A stretch of DNA of 39,130 nt from an uncultured Acinetobacter sp. (GTDB lineage: Bacteria > Pseudomonadota > Gammaproteobacteria > Pseudomonadales > Moraxellaceae): assembly GCF_947626835.1 (NCBI RefSeq), contig NZ_CANQTS010000023.1, positions 1 to 39,130 of the forward strand, written 5' to 3'. Positions 17,817 to 28,031 of this stretch are shown piece by piece. Within the stretch, counting starts at the first letter, position 1. Every line of letters starts with the position of its first letter. The notes beneath the pieces are model-generated. The model was not told the origin of the DNA. It saw only the letters and a program-made list of their open reading frames with translations, and searched no databases. A program made the translations under genes and the position numbers.

Positions 17817-19970
17817 TTAACCGTAAAATTTCTTGTTATTGGCTGCCATATCACGCAGCATTTGTGGGGCTTCATAGCCCTTACCTAAGTGTGCATATTT
17901 ATCACATAGCGCCACGTATTCTGCAACACCGAGCTGGTCGATGTAACGGCATGGACCACCACGGAATGCAGGGAAGCCCACACCCATAATCATCGCCATG
18001 TCTGCTTCGGCAGGGGTTGCCACAATATTGTCTTCTAGGCAGCGCACAGTTTCGTTACAGAAGGTGACCATCATACGATCAATGATTTCATGTTCATCAA
18101 ATTCACGTTTTTCAGCAGCCACACTTGGTGCAATGATATCGTATGCAGTTGGGTCAACGGTTTTGGCTTTTTTACCTTTTTTATCAAGTTCATACTTATA
18201 AAAACCAACATCATTCTTTTGACCTAAACGATTGGCTTTATACAACAACTCAATCGAACCAGTAAAATCAGGTTTCATACGATCAGGGAAACCTTCGGCC
18301 ATCACTTCTGCACCATGTACGCCGGTATCAATACCGACAACGTCCATCAGGTAAGCAGGACCCATTGGCCAACCAAAGTTGTGCATCACTTTGTCGATTT
18401 GCTGGAAATCTGCGCCATCACGTACCAATTGGTCAAATGCACCAAAATACGGGAATAACACACGATTGACTAAAAAGCCCGGGCAGTCATTCACTACAAT
18501 TGGGGTTTTACCCATTTTTTGTGCCAAAACAACAGTGGTCGCAATCGCTTCAGGTGAAGTTTTTTCACCACGAATGACTTCAACCAACGGCATGAGTGGC
18601 ACTGGGTTAAAGAAGTGCATACCGACAAAGTTTTCAGGACGTTCAAGACCTTCGGCTAAGCGAGTAATAGAGATGGTTGAAGTGTTTGAAGCAATGATGG
18701 TATTTGACCCAACTTTGCTTTCTGTTTCACGTAACACAATATCTTTAATTTTTGGATTTTCTGTGACCGCTTCAATCACAATATCCACGTCTTTAAATTC
18801 GTCATAACCCAAAGTTGGACGGATACGCGCTAAAGTTTCACCCATTTGTAACGGCTTCATTTTTTTGCGTTCAACTTGCTTGGTCAGCAATTTGGTTGCT
18901 TCTTCCATACCTAAGGCAAGTTGTGGATTACCAATATCTTTCATGATAATTGGCGTGCCTTTACTGGCAGCTTGGAAGGCAATCCCACCACCCATGATGC
19001 CTGCGCCAATCACTGCAGCTTGCTTAACAGGGTGAGCGCCTTTTTCATACTTTTTAGACGTCTTTTTCACTACTTGGTCATTTAAGAACAATCCAATCAG
19101 CGCTTCTGATTGTGCAGTGATGGCAGCTTTAGCAAAGGCTTTGGCTTCTTCAGTTAAAGCCTCATCACGCTTTAAGCTTGAGCCTTTTTCTAAAGCATCA
19201 AGCAATAATTTTGGAGCAGGGTATTGGCTTGGTTTGGCTTTTGCAAACACCACAGCTTTGGCTGCATTAAATGCCATGATTTGTTCAATTGCATTTAATT
19301 TTACAGGCTCTAATTTTTCTTGGCGTTTGGCTTTCCAATCTAAACGACCATTGATGGCTTGCTTAACTAAATCAAGCGCTGCATCTTGTAGCTGATCATG
19401 TGCTACAACCGCATCAACAGCACCTTCTTTGAGTGCTGCTGCGCCTTTGCGTGGTGCTGAAGTGGCAATCCAGTCAATGGCGTTATCTACACCAATCACA
19501 CGGCTTAAACGCACTGTACCGCCAAAACCTGGAATTAAACCAAGCTTCACTTCAGGTAAGCCCACTTGTGCTTTATCTGACATGACACGATAGTCACAGA
19601 CCAAGCACATTTCAAAACCACCACCTAAGGCCACACCATTAATGGCAGCCACTTTAGGCATGTCTAAATCTTCAAATGCATTGAATGTTTTATGCAGTGC
19701 TAACACCCAATCCACAATTGCATCTTCGCCTGCGGCAAAGGTGGTACCAAATTCAGTAATATCAGCACCGACAATAAAGGTCGGTTTCGCTGAAGTTACA
19801 ATCAGACCTTGTACACTTTGATCGGCTTTTACAGCGTCAATCGCAGCTTGAAAGTCATCAATAGTTACACGGTTAAATTTGTTGACCGACTCACCTTGTA
19901 AGTCAAAGCGGAATTCTGCAATTCCGTCCGTTAGCATTTGGACGGTAATGGCATTGCCAGCGTGGATCAT
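17817..19970 (-). CDS. fadB: Fatty acid oxidation complex alpha subunit (enoyl-CoA hydratase / 3-hydroxyacyl-CoA dehydrogenase)
   Basis: A 717-residue multifunctional enzyme. The N-terminal crotonase domain has [10 protein letters not shown] and [15 protein letters not shown] (hydratase/isomerase, with the acidic residues in those segments). It is followed from about residue 320 by the NAD-binding 3-hydroxyacyl-CoA dehydrogenase, with [15 protein letters not shown] and the [14 protein letters not shown] catalytic region, then the C-terminal dehydrogenase repeat. It carries out hydration and oxidation in beta-oxidation and pairs with FadA. GGAG precedes the ATG. A perfect inverted repeat (20020-20043) in the leader region is a candidate control site. 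Confidence 0.97.
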   Translation of the reverse strand: MIHAGNAITVQMLTDGIAEFRFDLQGESVNKFNRVTIDDFQAAIDAVKADQSVQGLIVTSAKPTFIVGADITEFGTTFAAGEDAIVDWVLALHKTFNAFEDLDMPKVAAINGVALGGGFEMCLVCDYRVMSDKAQVGLPEVKLGLIPGFGGTVRLSRVIGVDNAIDWIATSAPRKGAAALKEGAVDAVVAHDQLQDAALDLVKQAINGRLDWKAKRQEKLEPVKLNAIEQIMAFNAAKAVVFAKAKPSQYPAPKLLLDALEKGSSLKRDEALTEEAKAFAKAAITAQSEALIGLFLNDQVVKKTSKKYEKGAHPVKQAAVIGAGIMGGGIAFQAASKGTPIIMKDIGNPQLALGMEEATKLLTKQVERKKMKPLQMGETLARIRPTLGYDEFKDVDIVIEAVTENPKIKDIVLRETESKVGSNTIIASNTSTISITRLAEGLERPENFVGMHFFNPVPLMPLVEVIRGEKTSPEAIATTVVLAQKMGKTPIVVNDCPGFLVNRVLFPYFGAFDQLVRDGADFQQIDKVMHNFGWPMGPAYLMDVVGIDTGVHGAEVMAEGFPDRMKPDFTGSIELLYKANRLGQKNDVGFYKYELDKKGKKAKTVDPTAYDIIAPSVAAEKREFDEHEIIDRMMVTFCNETVRCLEDNIVATPAEADMAMIMGVGFPAFRGGPCRYIDQLGVAEYVALCDKYAHLGKGYEAPQMLRDMAANNKKFYG

Positions 19971-20406
19971 GCCTGATCTCCTTTATTTTGGAGGACTTTT
20001 TAAGTTAATGTTATGAAGTAGGTGCATATAGTCCTGTGCACCTGAAACCTGCCTCATCTTACGATAACTTTATGTCAAAAAAACATCACAAGTTGTATCT
20101 AGTCGTGACGCTAGGGTCATCTATTTTGTGGTCAGTGTGCTTAAGGTAAATTTTATCGATTGCACATCAATATTATTAGCTGTCACAAAAAGAGCACTTG
20201 GCAATTGCAATTTTTGAATATAAAGCTATCTAGGTGTAAGCAATAATGGTACTTTTTTCAAGTGTTTTTATTTTTTGTTTGGCTTTGTTATAAAAATTAA
20301 GCATCTACACTCAAAGTAATTGCTCTTTTATCAGTTGCATCTTTATTGAGCTTTGAATACTCAGTTAATATGTTTGACTCTAATGCTGAATAAAGAAGAT
20401 GACTTT
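19971..20406. other. Intergenic region between divergent fadBA and an LprI-like gene
   Basis: This 436-base A+T-rich region must contain the promoters of both units. The only clear element is the inverted repeat at 20020-20043. On the minus strand a TTGACA lies about 90-100 bases upstream of the fadB start, but no good -10 is found at the right distance. No small gene or RNA is recognised. Confidence 0.5.
20020..20043. promoter_or_regulatory. Perfect inverted repeat upstream of fadBA, possible operator
   Basis: AGGTGCA (20020-20026), 10 bases, TGCACCT (20037-20043), centred about 61 bases before the fadB start codon. The size suits a dimeric repressor site or a leader hairpin. Confidence 0.4.
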
Positions 20407-20781
20407 ATGAAAAACATAATAAGTAAAACTTTAGTGATTGTGCCAGTACTATTAATCAGTTCAATGAGCTTTGCAGATTGTGATGGAGATTTAAATCAAA
20501 CTGATTTAAATATGTGTACCGCACAAGAATATAAAAAAGCAGATCAAAAGCTCAATAAGCTGTATCAAGCCTATACCGCCAAATTGAGCAGCGCTGAGCG
20601 TAAACAATTTACCGCGATTCAAAAATCTTGGGTCAACTATAAAGACAAAGATTGCCAATACGCTGCCCAAAATTATAAAGATGGCTCTATTTATCCATTA
20701 CTCATCAACAGCTGTTTAACCGAGAAAACTGAAGATCGTATTGATGATCTAGAAGATTACTTACAAGAAGCAAATCGCTAA
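20407..20781 (+). CDS. Secreted LprI / DUF1311-like protein
   Basis: A 124-residue protein. The ATG at 20407 has AAGAAG upstream and begins a clear signal peptide (MKNIISKTLVIVPVLLISSMSFA); an earlier in-frame ATG at 20353 lacks these properties. The mature part has the LprI-type domain: CDGDLNQTDLNMC, a helix with ADQKLNKLYQAY, then FTAIQKSWVNYKDKDC. Cys25, Cys37, Cys83 and Cys103 are spaced for two disulfides. The family's founder inhibits lysozyme, but most members are uncharacterised. A diverged relative lies at 4174-4512. Monocistronic with a terminator. Confidence 0.85.
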   Translation: MKNIISKTLVIVPVLLISSMSFADCDGDLNQTDLNMCTAQEYKKADQKLNKLYQAYTAKLSSAERKQFTAIQKSWVNYKDKDCQYAAQNYKDGSIYPLLINSCLTEKTEDRIDDLEDYLQEANR

Positions 20782-20790
20782 TTGAATTGT

Positions 20791-20821
20791 AAAAAGACCA
20801 CCTTACATAGGTGGTCTTTTT
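20791..20821. terminator. Bidirectional terminator
   Basis: AAAAAGACCACC (20791-20802), 7-base loop, GGTGGTCTTTTT (20810-20821). It is shared by the LprI-like gene and the convergent AAA+ gene. Confidence 0.92.
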
Positions 20822-20823
20822 AT

Positions 20824-21867
20824 TTAAGTTGCTTGAAAATGACCATTTTGATAATCAAGATGTAAGTCAAATACATCTGGATGTTGTAAAAAATAAAGTG
20901 CCAATACAGGTTCAAGTTCGGTACGGATTTTACGGCCTAAATGGCGTGCCCCATAACGAATATCATGATCTTGATAAAAGTAAGCTTTGGCGGCATCAGT
21001 TAAATGTACTTGGCGTTTTTGATGCTGTAAGCGTTGATTGAGTTTGGTCAGTTCAATCTCGACCAGACGTGGCAGTGCATCATCTTGTACAGGTTGATAA
21101 TGCAAAGTGCGATCAATCCGGTTTAAAAATTCAGGGTCGAATTTACGGCGCATGACTTTTTCAATAATTGTTTGCGTAGGGACACGTTTTAAGCACACGT
21201 CTTGCATTTTTTTAGGTAAAAAATTGAGTTTATCTAAATATTGCTGTGCGGCTTGCGCACCGACATTACTGGTCATAAAAATCATGCAATTACGAAAATC
21301 AATAGTTTTAGTGCCAGCAGTGAGGGTGAGTTTGCCAGTATCTAACACATTCATTAGGCCGCGTAAGACTTCATTAGAGGCTTTTTCAAGCTCATCAAAT
21401 AACATAATCCCCGGGCGGGTATGGCTGCCTGCAATAGCAGTTTCATCAAATAAACTATGTCCTTCTTTAGAGCCCACATAACCCGGCGGCGCACCGGTTA
21501 AGGCTGCGGCATAATGTTCTTGTGCTAGGGTGTTCATATCAATCCGACAAAATGCATCGGCACGTCCATAAATCGCCTCGCTAATTAAGCGCACCGTTTC
21601 GGTTTTCCCCACCCCTGTAGGCCCAAGCATGAGGGTGACTGATAAAGGACGTTCAGGATTAGAGAAATCGGCTTTAACCACATGCAACATTTTTTCAATT
21701 TCATTGAGTGCTGCATCTTGCCCAATAATGCGTTCACGCAGCTTTTGCATGACTTGGATTGGTTCAAAATGAAAACGCGGTTTACCAATTAAGCGGTCTT
21801 TTTCTGAAATGCTATGGCTAGATGTAGCAGGCTGAATAATATGCATGGCATGCGAAGATTGCGTCAT
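20824..21867 (-). CDS. Stand-alone ClpA/ClpB-type AAA+ ATPase (single module)
   Basis: A 347-residue protein corresponding to the second AAA+ module of ClpA/ClpB. It has Walker A GPTGVGKT (82-89), pore loop GYVG (129-132), Walker B IMLFDELE (154-161), sensor 1 TSN (199-201), an arginine finger at FLNRID (Arg250) and sensor 2 in YGARHLGR (306-308), then a small C-terminal domain. It lacks the N domain, the first ring and the ClpB coiled coil, and I see no IGF/IGL loop for ClpP docking between sensor 1 and FLNRID. All ATPase residues appear intact, so an active single-ring unfoldase is likely; substrates are unknown. AGGGAA precedes the ATG. It is divergent from uvrC and monocistronic. Confidence 0.85.
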   Translation of the reverse strand: MTQSSHAMHIIQPATSSHSISEKDRLIGKPRFHFEPIQVMQKLRERIIGQDAALNEIEKMLHVVKADFSNPERPLSVTLMLGPTGVGKTETVRLISEAIYGRADAFCRIDMNTLAQEHYAAALTGAPPGYVGSKEGHSLFDETAIAGSHTRPGIMLFDELEKASNEVLRGLMNVLDTGKLTLTAGTKTIDFRNCMIFMTSNVGAQAAQQYLDKLNFLPKKMQDVCLKRVPTQTIIEKVMRRKFDPEFLNRIDRTLHYQPVQDDALPRLVEIELTKLNQRLQHQKRQVHLTDAAKAYFYQDHDIRYGARHLGRKIRTELEPVLALYFLQHPDVFDLHLDYQNGHFQAT

Positions 21868-22017
21868 AACATGAGTTCCCTAAAGCAGAACTTAAGCATA
21901 GCAAAAATGCAGCATGATCAACATCACTTGGGCTGCCAAGCTACATTAATCTGCTTGAAAATCAGCAATTGATCATTACATTATGCAGAATACAGATTGC
22001 CAAGCCATAGGTTAATT

Positions 22018-23823
22018 GTGAACGCACATGCCCGTCCTCATATCGAAAAAATCTTAGCCCATATGACCACCTTGCCGGGGGTGTATCGTATGTTGGGTAA
22101 AGATGGTGAATTGCTATATGTAGGTAAAGCCAAAAATCTTAAGAATCGTGTTTCAAGTTATTTTGTAAAAACCATTGAGCATCCTAAAACGCAAGCGTTG
22201 GTGAGCCGAATTTACGATATTGAAACCTTGGTGGTGCGCTCTGAAACCGAAGCTTTATTGCTTGAGCAAAATCTAATTAAGCTGCATCGTCCGCCGTATA
22301 ACATTATGCTGCGTGATGATAAATCTTATGTGTATATTTATATTTCAGCCGATAAACCGTATCCAAGAATTGCCAGTGGCCGTGGTAAGGGCAAGCACCA
22401 AGCTGGAAAATTCTTTGGACCTTATCCAAGTGCAGTCAATGCCAAAGATACTTTGTTGGTCCTACAAAAACTGTTTAATGTACGCCAATGTGAAAACAGC
22501 TATTTTGCCCAACGTAAACGCCCGTGTTTGCAGTATCAAATTAAACGCTGTAGTGCGCCGTGCGTAGGGTTAATTTCGCCTGAAGAGTATCAACAAGACG
22601 TAGCCAACTCGTTACGCTTTTTACAAGGTGACACCAAAGAACTCAATCAAGAACTGATTCAAAATATGGAAGCCGCCGCCGAAGCCTTAGAGTTTGAAAA
22701 AGCAGTGTTTTATCGCGATCGTTTAGCCTTATTGCGTGATGTGCAAGCCAATCAAGCCATTTATAAAATTAAAGGCGAAGCCGATATTTTAGCGATTGCC
22801 TATCAAGCTGGGGTGACCTGTGTGCAGATTATGCATGTACGTAACGGTAAAATGCTGGGAGGAAAAAGCTATTTCCCGGATATGCAAGGCGATGATTTAG
22901 GACAAATGCTGAATGACTTTATGGCCAATTTTTACTTTCAAGTGGCTGATGAAGTACCCTCAGAGTTAATAGTGAATGTTGAGTTGCCTGATGTAAAAGA
23001 GTTAGAGCAAGCCTTGAGTCAGCATTTTGATAAGAAGATTCAGATTAAACATAAAGTGCGTGAAACCCGTGCCGAATGGCAAGAATTGGCACAAATGAAC
23101 GTGCAACATGGTATTAAGGTACAGCTTGCCAATCATTTACAGCTTCATGAGCGTTTTCATCAGCTTGAGCAAGTGTTACAACGTGCTGTAGATCGGATTG
23201 AGTGTTTTGATATCTCGCATACCATGGGCGAGGCGACCATTGCCTCTTGTGTGGTGTTTGATCGTGGGGGGATGCGCAAACGTGATTATCGTCAATTTAG
23301 TATTGAAGATATTACCGAAGGCGATGATTATGCCGCCATGCGCCAAGCCTTAACCCGACGTTACAGCAAACATATGTTACCCGATGTACTTCTGATTGAT
23401 GGCGGTAAAGGGCAATTGAATATGGCCATGCAAGTGATGCAGGATTTAGGTTTAAGTGACCAGGCCTTTTTGGTGGGCGTGTCTAAAGGTGAGGGGCGTA
23501 AACCAGGCTTGGAAACCTTACATTTTACCGATGGGCGTAAAGCACAATTGCCTGAAGATCATAAAGCCTTGCATTTAATTCAGCAGGTACGTGATGAAGC
23601 ACATCGTTTTGCCATTACCAAACATCGTGCCAAACGCGATAAACGCCGCAGCTCTTCGGTCTTAGAAGCCATTCCGGGTTTAGGACCAAAGCGGCGTCGT
23701 GATTTACTGACCCATTTTGGTGGCATTCAAGGCGTGCTTAAAGCCTCGGAAAAAGACTTAAGTTTAGTGCCAGGTTTAGGCGCAGTCTTGGCACGTACCA
23801 TTTATAAAGTCTTACATGAATAA
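22018..23823 (+). CDS. uvrC: Excinuclease ABC subunit C
   Basis: A 601-residue UvrC from a GTG start at 22018, with TAGG upstream; a TTG at 21997 would add seven unconserved residues. It has the N-terminal GIY-YIG nuclease ([21 protein letters not shown]), which makes the 3' incision. The Cys-rich segment [21 protein letters not shown] follows, then the UVR domain near 200-240 that contacts UvrB. The RNase H-like nuclease ([20 protein letters not shown]) makes the 5' incision. Two helix-hairpin-helix motifs ([22 protein letters not shown]) end the protein. It acts in nucleotide excision repair. pgsA follows, the usual gammaproteobacterial order. Confidence 0.97.
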   Translation: MNAHARPHIEKILAHMTTLPGVYRMLGKDGELLYVGKAKNLKNRVSSYFVKTIEHPKTQALVSRIYDIETLVVRSETEALLLEQNLIKLHRPPYNIMLRDDKSYVYIYISADKPYPRIASGRGKGKHQAGKFFGPYPSAVNAKDTLLVLQKLFNVRQCENSYFAQRKRPCLQYQIKRCSAPCVGLISPEEYQQDVANSLRFLQGDTKELNQELIQNMEAAAEALEFEKAVFYRDRLALLRDVQANQAIYKIKGEADILAIAYQAGVTCVQIMHVRNGKMLGGKSYFPDMQGDDLGQMLNDFMANFYFQVADEVPSELIVNVELPDVKELEQALSQHFDKKIQIKHKVRETRAEWQELAQMNVQHGIKVQLANHLQLHERFHQLEQVLQRAVDRIECFDISHTMGEATIASCVVFDRGGMRKRDYRQFSIEDITEGDDYAAMRQALTRRYSKHMLPDVLLIDGGKGQLNMAMQVMQDLGLSDQAFLVGVSKGEGRKPGLETLHFTDGRKAQLPEDHKALHLIQQVRDEAHRFAITKHRAKRDKRRSSSVLEAIPGLGPKRRRDLLTHFGGIQGVLKASEKDLSLVPGLGAVLARTIYKVLHE

Positions 23824-23960
23824 GCTTGACTCAGTAGGTAGCCGCGCATTTCCGCTAGTGACACTGTAGCGCATTTCGTATAAAGTGGCGCTATTCACAC
23901 GAAAAAACCAAAATTATTGGCTGGTTTGATGTTCAAACTGGGGAAACGTTGGCGGTGTCT

Positions 23961-24548
23961 ATGACAACAGGTCGTATCCTGAATATTCCTAATATCTTGA
24001 CCTTAGCGCGTATTGCGCTGATCCCTGTATTTTTGTTGGTGGTGTATTGGCCAACTGCTGCGGGTGCAGACGGTCATGACGGTAGCATGACGCGCCATAT
24101 TATACTCACTGCGATTTTTGTGATTGCTGCGGTCACCGATTGGTTTGATGGCTATTTGGCGCGTACTTTAAATCAAACCTCGGCCTTTGGACGTTTTTTA
24201 GATCCTGTAGCGGACAAACTCATGGTCGCTGCGGCATTGATTGTTTTGGTGCAATGGCAACCGACCATTTCTATGGCTTTTGCTGCGATTGTGATTATTT
24301 CACGCGAAATTACCGTATCGGCTTTGCGTGAGTGGATGGCGGAACTCGGTGCACGTACCAATGTGGCAGTATCTAAGGTGGGTAAATACAAAACTGCATT
24401 TCAGATGATTGCAATTTCGGTATTTTTACTCAATTGGCCACCGCTTGAAACCTTAGCCTATTTATTATTGTACACCGCAGTGATTTTAACCCTGTGGTCG
24501 ATGTTTATTTACCTAAAAGCCGCATGGCCGTACTTAAAACAGCCTTAA
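23961..24548 (+). CDS. pgsA: CDP-diacylglycerol-glycerol-3-phosphate 3-phosphatidyltransferase
   Basis: A 195-residue membrane enzyme with four to five hydrophobic segments and the complete CDP-alcohol phosphotransferase signature DG-x2-AR-x8-G-x3-D-x3-D in the stretch from DWFDGYLAR to FLDPVADKL. It makes phosphatidylglycerophosphate from CDP-diacylglycerol and glycerol-3-phosphate, the committed step to phosphatidylglycerol and cardiolipin. The ATG at 23961 is preferred, giving MTTGRILNIPNILTLARI; a TTG four codons earlier is possible. It lies downstream of uvrC and is probably co-transcribed, since no terminator is visible in the gap. Confidence 0.95.
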   Translation: MTTGRILNIPNILTLARIALIPVFLLVVYWPTAAGADGHDGSMTRHIILTAIFVIAAVTDWFDGYLARTLNQTSAFGRFLDPVADKLMVAAALIVLVQWQPTISMAFAAIVIISREITVSALREWMAELGARTNVAVSKVGKYKTAFQMIAISVFLLNWPPLETLAYLLLYTAVILTLWSMFIYLKAAWPYLKQP

Positions 24549-24552
24549 AATC

Positions 24553-24580
24553 AAAGCTCCTCCTTGAGGGGCTTTTTTTT
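24553..24580 (+). terminator. Rho-independent terminator
   Basis: AAAGCTCC (24553-24560), 7-base loop, GGGGCTTT with eight or more T. It ends uvrC-pgsA and may also act weakly for the convergent ABC gene. Confidence 0.85.
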
Positions 24581-24614
24581 GTCGATTAAAATTAAATTTA
24601 ATCAAAGTATTTAG

Positions 24615-26417
24615 TTAGCTATGGGTTTCTTCATCACCATCATCTTCAAAGGTTTTGGCGATTTTTTCAATATTTAAACTTTTAGCCATGGCATCAAAAA
24701 TTTCTTTATACACCCCATCTTGATGGTATAGCGCGTCATGTTCGCCGTGTTCGGCAATCAGGCCGTCCTTCATGACATAGGTATAATCGGCATCAATGAT
24801 TTGCGACAAACTATGTGAAATAATAATCACGGTACGCCCTTGTTTAATTTCATCTAAACTTTGCTTAATTTGCTCGGTGGCAATGGCATCTAAACTTGCT
24901 GTAGGCTCATCCAAGAAAATAATCGGTGGATTTTTTAAAAACATACGTGCAATGGCAATGCGTTGTTGCTGCCCACCAGAGAGCATTAAGGCATCGCTAT
25001 GATAACCATCGGGCAGTTGTAAAATTTGTTCATGAATCGAAGCTTTTTGCGCAGCCAAATACACTTCTTCATCTAGTGCATTGGTTTTACCGTAACGAAT
25101 ATTGTCAAAAATAGAGCCTTGGAAAATATGATTTTTTTGCAGCACCAAGCCAATTTGATCACGTAAATATTGGGTATCTATGTCATTAATATCCACGCTA
25201 TCGAGTTGAATGGCGCCATTTTGCGGCAGATAAAATTTATCTAACAAGCTAATTAATGTTGATTTTCCTGCACCGGATAAGCCCACTAAAGCGGTAATTT
25301 TATTCGGTTGAATCGTCATTGAAATATCTTTTAAAGCATGATGACCATTGGGATAAAAGAAATTGACATTCTTGAGTTGGAACTCGCCACGAATCACAGG
25401 CTTGAGCGCACCACTGGCTTCAATTTCATCATCGGCTTCTAAAATTTTAAAGAAGCTTTCGGAATAAATCATCGCATCATTGACTTCATCATAAATACGA
25501 TGCAAAGAGCGAATCGGCGCGGAGACATTATTAAATAACAACACATGGTACATAATCATCCCAATGCTCATTTGTCCATCCAGCACAAAATAGGCGGTTA
25601 GGATGATAATCAGTACAATGCCAATTTGTTCAATAAAGGTTTTTAAACCATCAAAAATAAAACTGGTTTGTCGGGTATGCATCTGATTTTCAGTCAATTC
25701 ACGCTGTAAACTCAGTTGCTTAGTCGCTTCAATACTTTCGCGGTTAAATGATTTAATGACAGTAATGGAGTTAATAATACTTAAAATGCCTTGGCTTTTT
25801 TTCTCACGTCCATCGCGTAGGTTACGCCGCCAACCGCCTAGTTTTTGTGCCTGTTTATAAGTCAGCCAAAAATAAATGGGCACAATCGCGGTTGCCACTA
25901 AGCCAACATAGACATTCGCATAATACATTAAACCCAATGCTACAATTGCACTGGTAAATAGCGGTAAAATATCAATAAAAAAGATTTGTACTAAACGGGT
26001 TAAAGAGCCAATCCCCCGATCAATACGGGTTTGCAATTTGCCTGCTTGGTTATTGTCTTGATTAAAAAAGGCCAAACGATAGGTCAAAAACTTTTCAATA
26101 ATGCCTTGTGCTAAATCTTGTGAGACTAAGATTTTAAGTTTTTCACCATAAAATTTTTGCCCAAATTGCACCAAAGCGCTAATGATTTCTTTACTGAGTA
26201 AAATCACGGAAATAGTGATTAAAATATGCCAACCGGCTTCTAAACCTAAGCCTTGTTTCAATAAAGCATCAATTTGATCGACAGCGTATTGCAAGGTCAA
26301 TGCGTTGACCTGCGCGGTAAATGCGCCAATAAAGGTTAAGGCAAGTGTTGCCATGACCAATAATTTATACGGCTGCACAAAAGGACGCAGTTTCTGAAAC
26401 AGTTGCCATAAATTCAT
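24615..26417 (-). CDS. ABC exporter, fused permease and ATPase (MsbA-like)
   Basis: A 600-residue half-transporter. Six transmembrane helices span about 1-300, with the type I exporter fold. The ATPase has Walker A GLSGAGKST (379-387), Q-loop near VLQKNH, signature LSGGQ (479-483), Walker B IIFLDEP (499-505), and a switch histidine in IIISHSLS. It should act as a homodimer pumping lipids, drugs or peptides outward across the inner membrane. The fold is sure; the substrate is not, and the essential lipid A flippase MsbA is not specifically indicated. The C-terminal tail is acidic (EDDGDEETHS). It is probably a separate unit from the IclR gene upstream, which ends in its own terminator. Confidence 0.9.
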   Translation of the reverse strand: MNLWQLFQKLRPFVQPYKLLVMATLALTFIGAFTAQVNALTLQYAVDQIDALLKQGLGLEAGWHILITISVILLSKEIISALVQFGQKFYGEKLKILVSQDLAQGIIEKFLTYRLAFFNQDNNQAGKLQTRIDRGIGSLTRLVQIFFIDILPLFTSAIVALGLMYYANVYVGLVATAIVPIYFWLTYKQAQKLGGWRRNLRDGREKKSQGILSIINSITVIKSFNRESIEATKQLSLQRELTENQMHTRQTSFIFDGLKTFIEQIGIVLIIILTAYFVLDGQMSIGMIMYHVLLFNNVSAPIRSLHRIYDEVNDAMIYSESFFKILEADDEIEASGALKPVIRGEFQLKNVNFFYPNGHHALKDISMTIQPNKITALVGLSGAGKSTLISLLDKFYLPQNGAIQLDSVDINDIDTQYLRDQIGLVLQKNHIFQGSIFDNIRYGKTNALDEEVYLAAQKASIHEQILQLPDGYHSDALMLSGGQQQRIAIARMFLKNPPIIFLDEPTASLDAIATEQIKQSLDEIKQGRTVIIISHSLSQIIDADYTYVMKDGLIAEHGEHDALYHQDGVYKEIFDAMAKSLNIEKIAKTFEDDGDEETHS

Positions 26418-26493
26418 AACGACAAACTTTTATTGTTGTAAAGTCCTGTTAAGTGTAGCGAGATTTTTAAGACAAACTTGTTGAAAAATTGTC

Positions 26494-26521
26494 AAAAACA
26501 ATGCCCATGTTGCATGGGCAT
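26494..26521 (-). terminator. Terminator of the IclR gene
   Basis: On the minus strand ATGCCCATG, loop CAA, CATGGGCAT is followed by TGTTTTTG. It lies just after the IclR stop at 26533. Confidence 0.75.
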
Positions 26522-26532
26522 ATTCTTGAGAT

Positions 26533-27303
26533 TTAGCCTTTTTGTGAGTCGAGTGCTAAGAATTTTTGTTCAATCAGTGCCGCATTTTCTTGTAATATTT
26601 CAATGACCTTTTGCAAATTAACAAATTCAAAGCGATTTTTAGAACCTAATAAAGTTAAGGCCAAAGGTGGTTCTTTACTTGAGAATTTAACTGGTACAGA
26701 CAGTCCTGCAATATGGGGATCAAGCTCACCATTGGAAAAATAATAACCTTGTTTTTTGATCTTTTTCATTAAGCTTAGAAATTCTTCTTCGCTTTGCGCA
26801 AAATGAACCTCAGCCAATTGAGTGGCAAAGCGTTGGTAATAATCTAAAATTTGTTGTTTAGGTAAATGTGAAATCATCACTTTAGGCGATGAACCTACAA
26901 ATACCGGACGTGGGCAACCTCGACCATACGAATATAAATGCATGTTTTTAAAAACTTCGTCATGAATGTCGATACATGAGTCGTGGTTTAAATGGGTAAG
27001 TAAACAAGAAAATTCAGTGCGCTCTACCATCTCTTTCATAAAAGGAATACTCACCTGTACCAAAGGGTCGGTGGTACGTGAAATATAATCCAGTACGGCA
27101 ATTTTTGAACCTAAGGTATAATCGCCTGAGGTGCCACTTAAACGGAGTAATAGTTCTGCCGAAACCAATTCTTTTAAGTAACGATAACTGGTCGGTTTGG
27201 ATAAGCCTAGTTCGGTACTGATCACATCCACATTAATGACAGGACGTTGGATCGAAAATAGATCTAAGACAGTTAAAATCTTACCAAAACTAGAAAGCGC
27301 CAT
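26533..27303 (-). CDS. IclR family transcriptional regulator
   Basis: A 256-residue regulator starting MALSSFGKILTVLDLFS; an in-frame GTG two codons earlier overlaps the ribosome binding site. The N-terminal winged helix-turn-helix (about 10-60) includes VDVISTELGLSKPTSYRYLKEL. It is followed by the IclR effector-binding domain, with SCIDIHD and the late DPHIAGLSVPV segment. Members bind as dimers or tetramers to control catabolic genes in response to small aromatic or organic acids. The target here is not evident, since the flanking ABC exporter and ruvX are not typical. A perfect inverted repeat (27444-27451 / 27473-27480) upstream could be its operator. Confidence 0.92.
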   Translation of the reverse strand: MALSSFGKILTVLDLFSIQRPVINVDVISTELGLSKPTSYRYLKELVSAELLLRLSGTSGDYTLGSKIAVLDYISRTTDPLVQVSIPFMKEMVERTEFSCLLTHLNHDSCIDIHDEVFKNMHLYSYGRGCPRPVFVGSSPKVMISHLPKQQILDYYQRFATQLAEVHFAQSEEEFLSLMKKIKKQGYYFSNGELDPHIAGLSVPVKFSSKEPPLALTLLGSKNRFEFVNLQKVIEILQENAALIEQKFLALDSQKG

Positions 27304-27555
27304 AATCACCTGCGTCTATAAACATGAGCAACCTATCAACAGCCGATTACTTTACATGAAAAATAGCCATAGCAGGCAGTGCTTTAGCAATCCGCTACAA
27401 TTGAAGTTAAGCTCAAATGAGACAGCATTAGCCTTTAAGCGAATATGTTAAACATGAATCAAAATCAAATTCTTAACATAAGAGATTTAAAATTAAAAAT
27501 TGGCAAAAGCTGCGCAAAAATACACACAACAAACGGTTGCTGATTAAAGCAGCAA

Positions 27556-27577
27556 TAAAAAAGCACCCAAAGGTGCT
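27556..27577 (-). terminator. Terminator of recN-yqgE-ruvX
   Basis: On the minus strand AGCACC, loop TTTG, GGTGCT is followed by six T, about 10 bases after the ruvX stop. Confidence 0.85.
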
Positions 27578-27587
27578 GATTTGATAT

Positions 27588-28031
27588 TTAAGGATTTACG
27601 CCTTGTGGATCGCGATACCAACTTTCAATAAACAAGGCCGCTGCCATGCTGTCGGCAGAGATATGTTTACCACGACCTGTGGCCTGATAATGCTCTAATT
27701 CATCGCGTGCTTCACGTGTGGTTAAGCGCTCATCGACCATTAAGGTTTCAATATTGGTTTGATGACGCAACCGACGGGCAAATTTACGTGCTCGTGCTGA
27801 AAGTTCAGACTCGGTATCATCCATATTTAAGGGTAAACCCACCAAAAATAAGTTAGGTTGATACTGTTTGACGATTTTAAGTAGATTGTCCCAATTGGGA
27901 ATCCCATCGCGCATTGGAAATAAGGCAAGGGGATTGCTACTTTCAATCAAGGATTGACCCACGGCCATGCCCATTTTTTGTGTACCAAAGTCAAAAGCCA
28001 TAATCATATGGGGCTGGTTTAAATCAGGCAT
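27588..28031 (-). CDS. ruvX: Putative Holliday junction resolvase / 16S rRNA pre-processing nuclease RuvX (YqgF)
   Basis: A 147-residue RNase H-fold protein. The ATG at 28031 overlaps the end of yqgE by 8 bases, giving [21 protein letters not shown] with the first catalytic Asp. The other family motifs are [10 protein letters not shown], the DERLTTREA segment and the C-terminal [13 protein letters not shown] with the last Asp. The E. coli protein is essential and matures the 5' end of 16S rRNA; resolvase activity is inferred from structure. The overlap indicates translational coupling to yqgE, the usual gene pair. Confidence 0.95.
   Translation of the reverse strand: MPDLNQPHMIMAFDFGTQKMGMAVGQSLIESSNPLALFPMRDGIPNWDNLLKIVKQYQPNLFLVGLPLNMDDTESELSARARKFARRLRHQTNIETLMVDERLTTREARDELEHYQATGRGKHISADSMAAALFIESWYRDPQGVNP

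Noticed and set aside
19117..19395. Plus-strand frames opposite fadB
   Set aside because: They lie fully within the conserved fadB coding sequence and have no independent coding features.
21997..22017. Upstream TTG start for uvrC
   Set aside because: It adds seven residues not expected in UvrC and has no ribosome binding site; the GTG at 22018 fits better.
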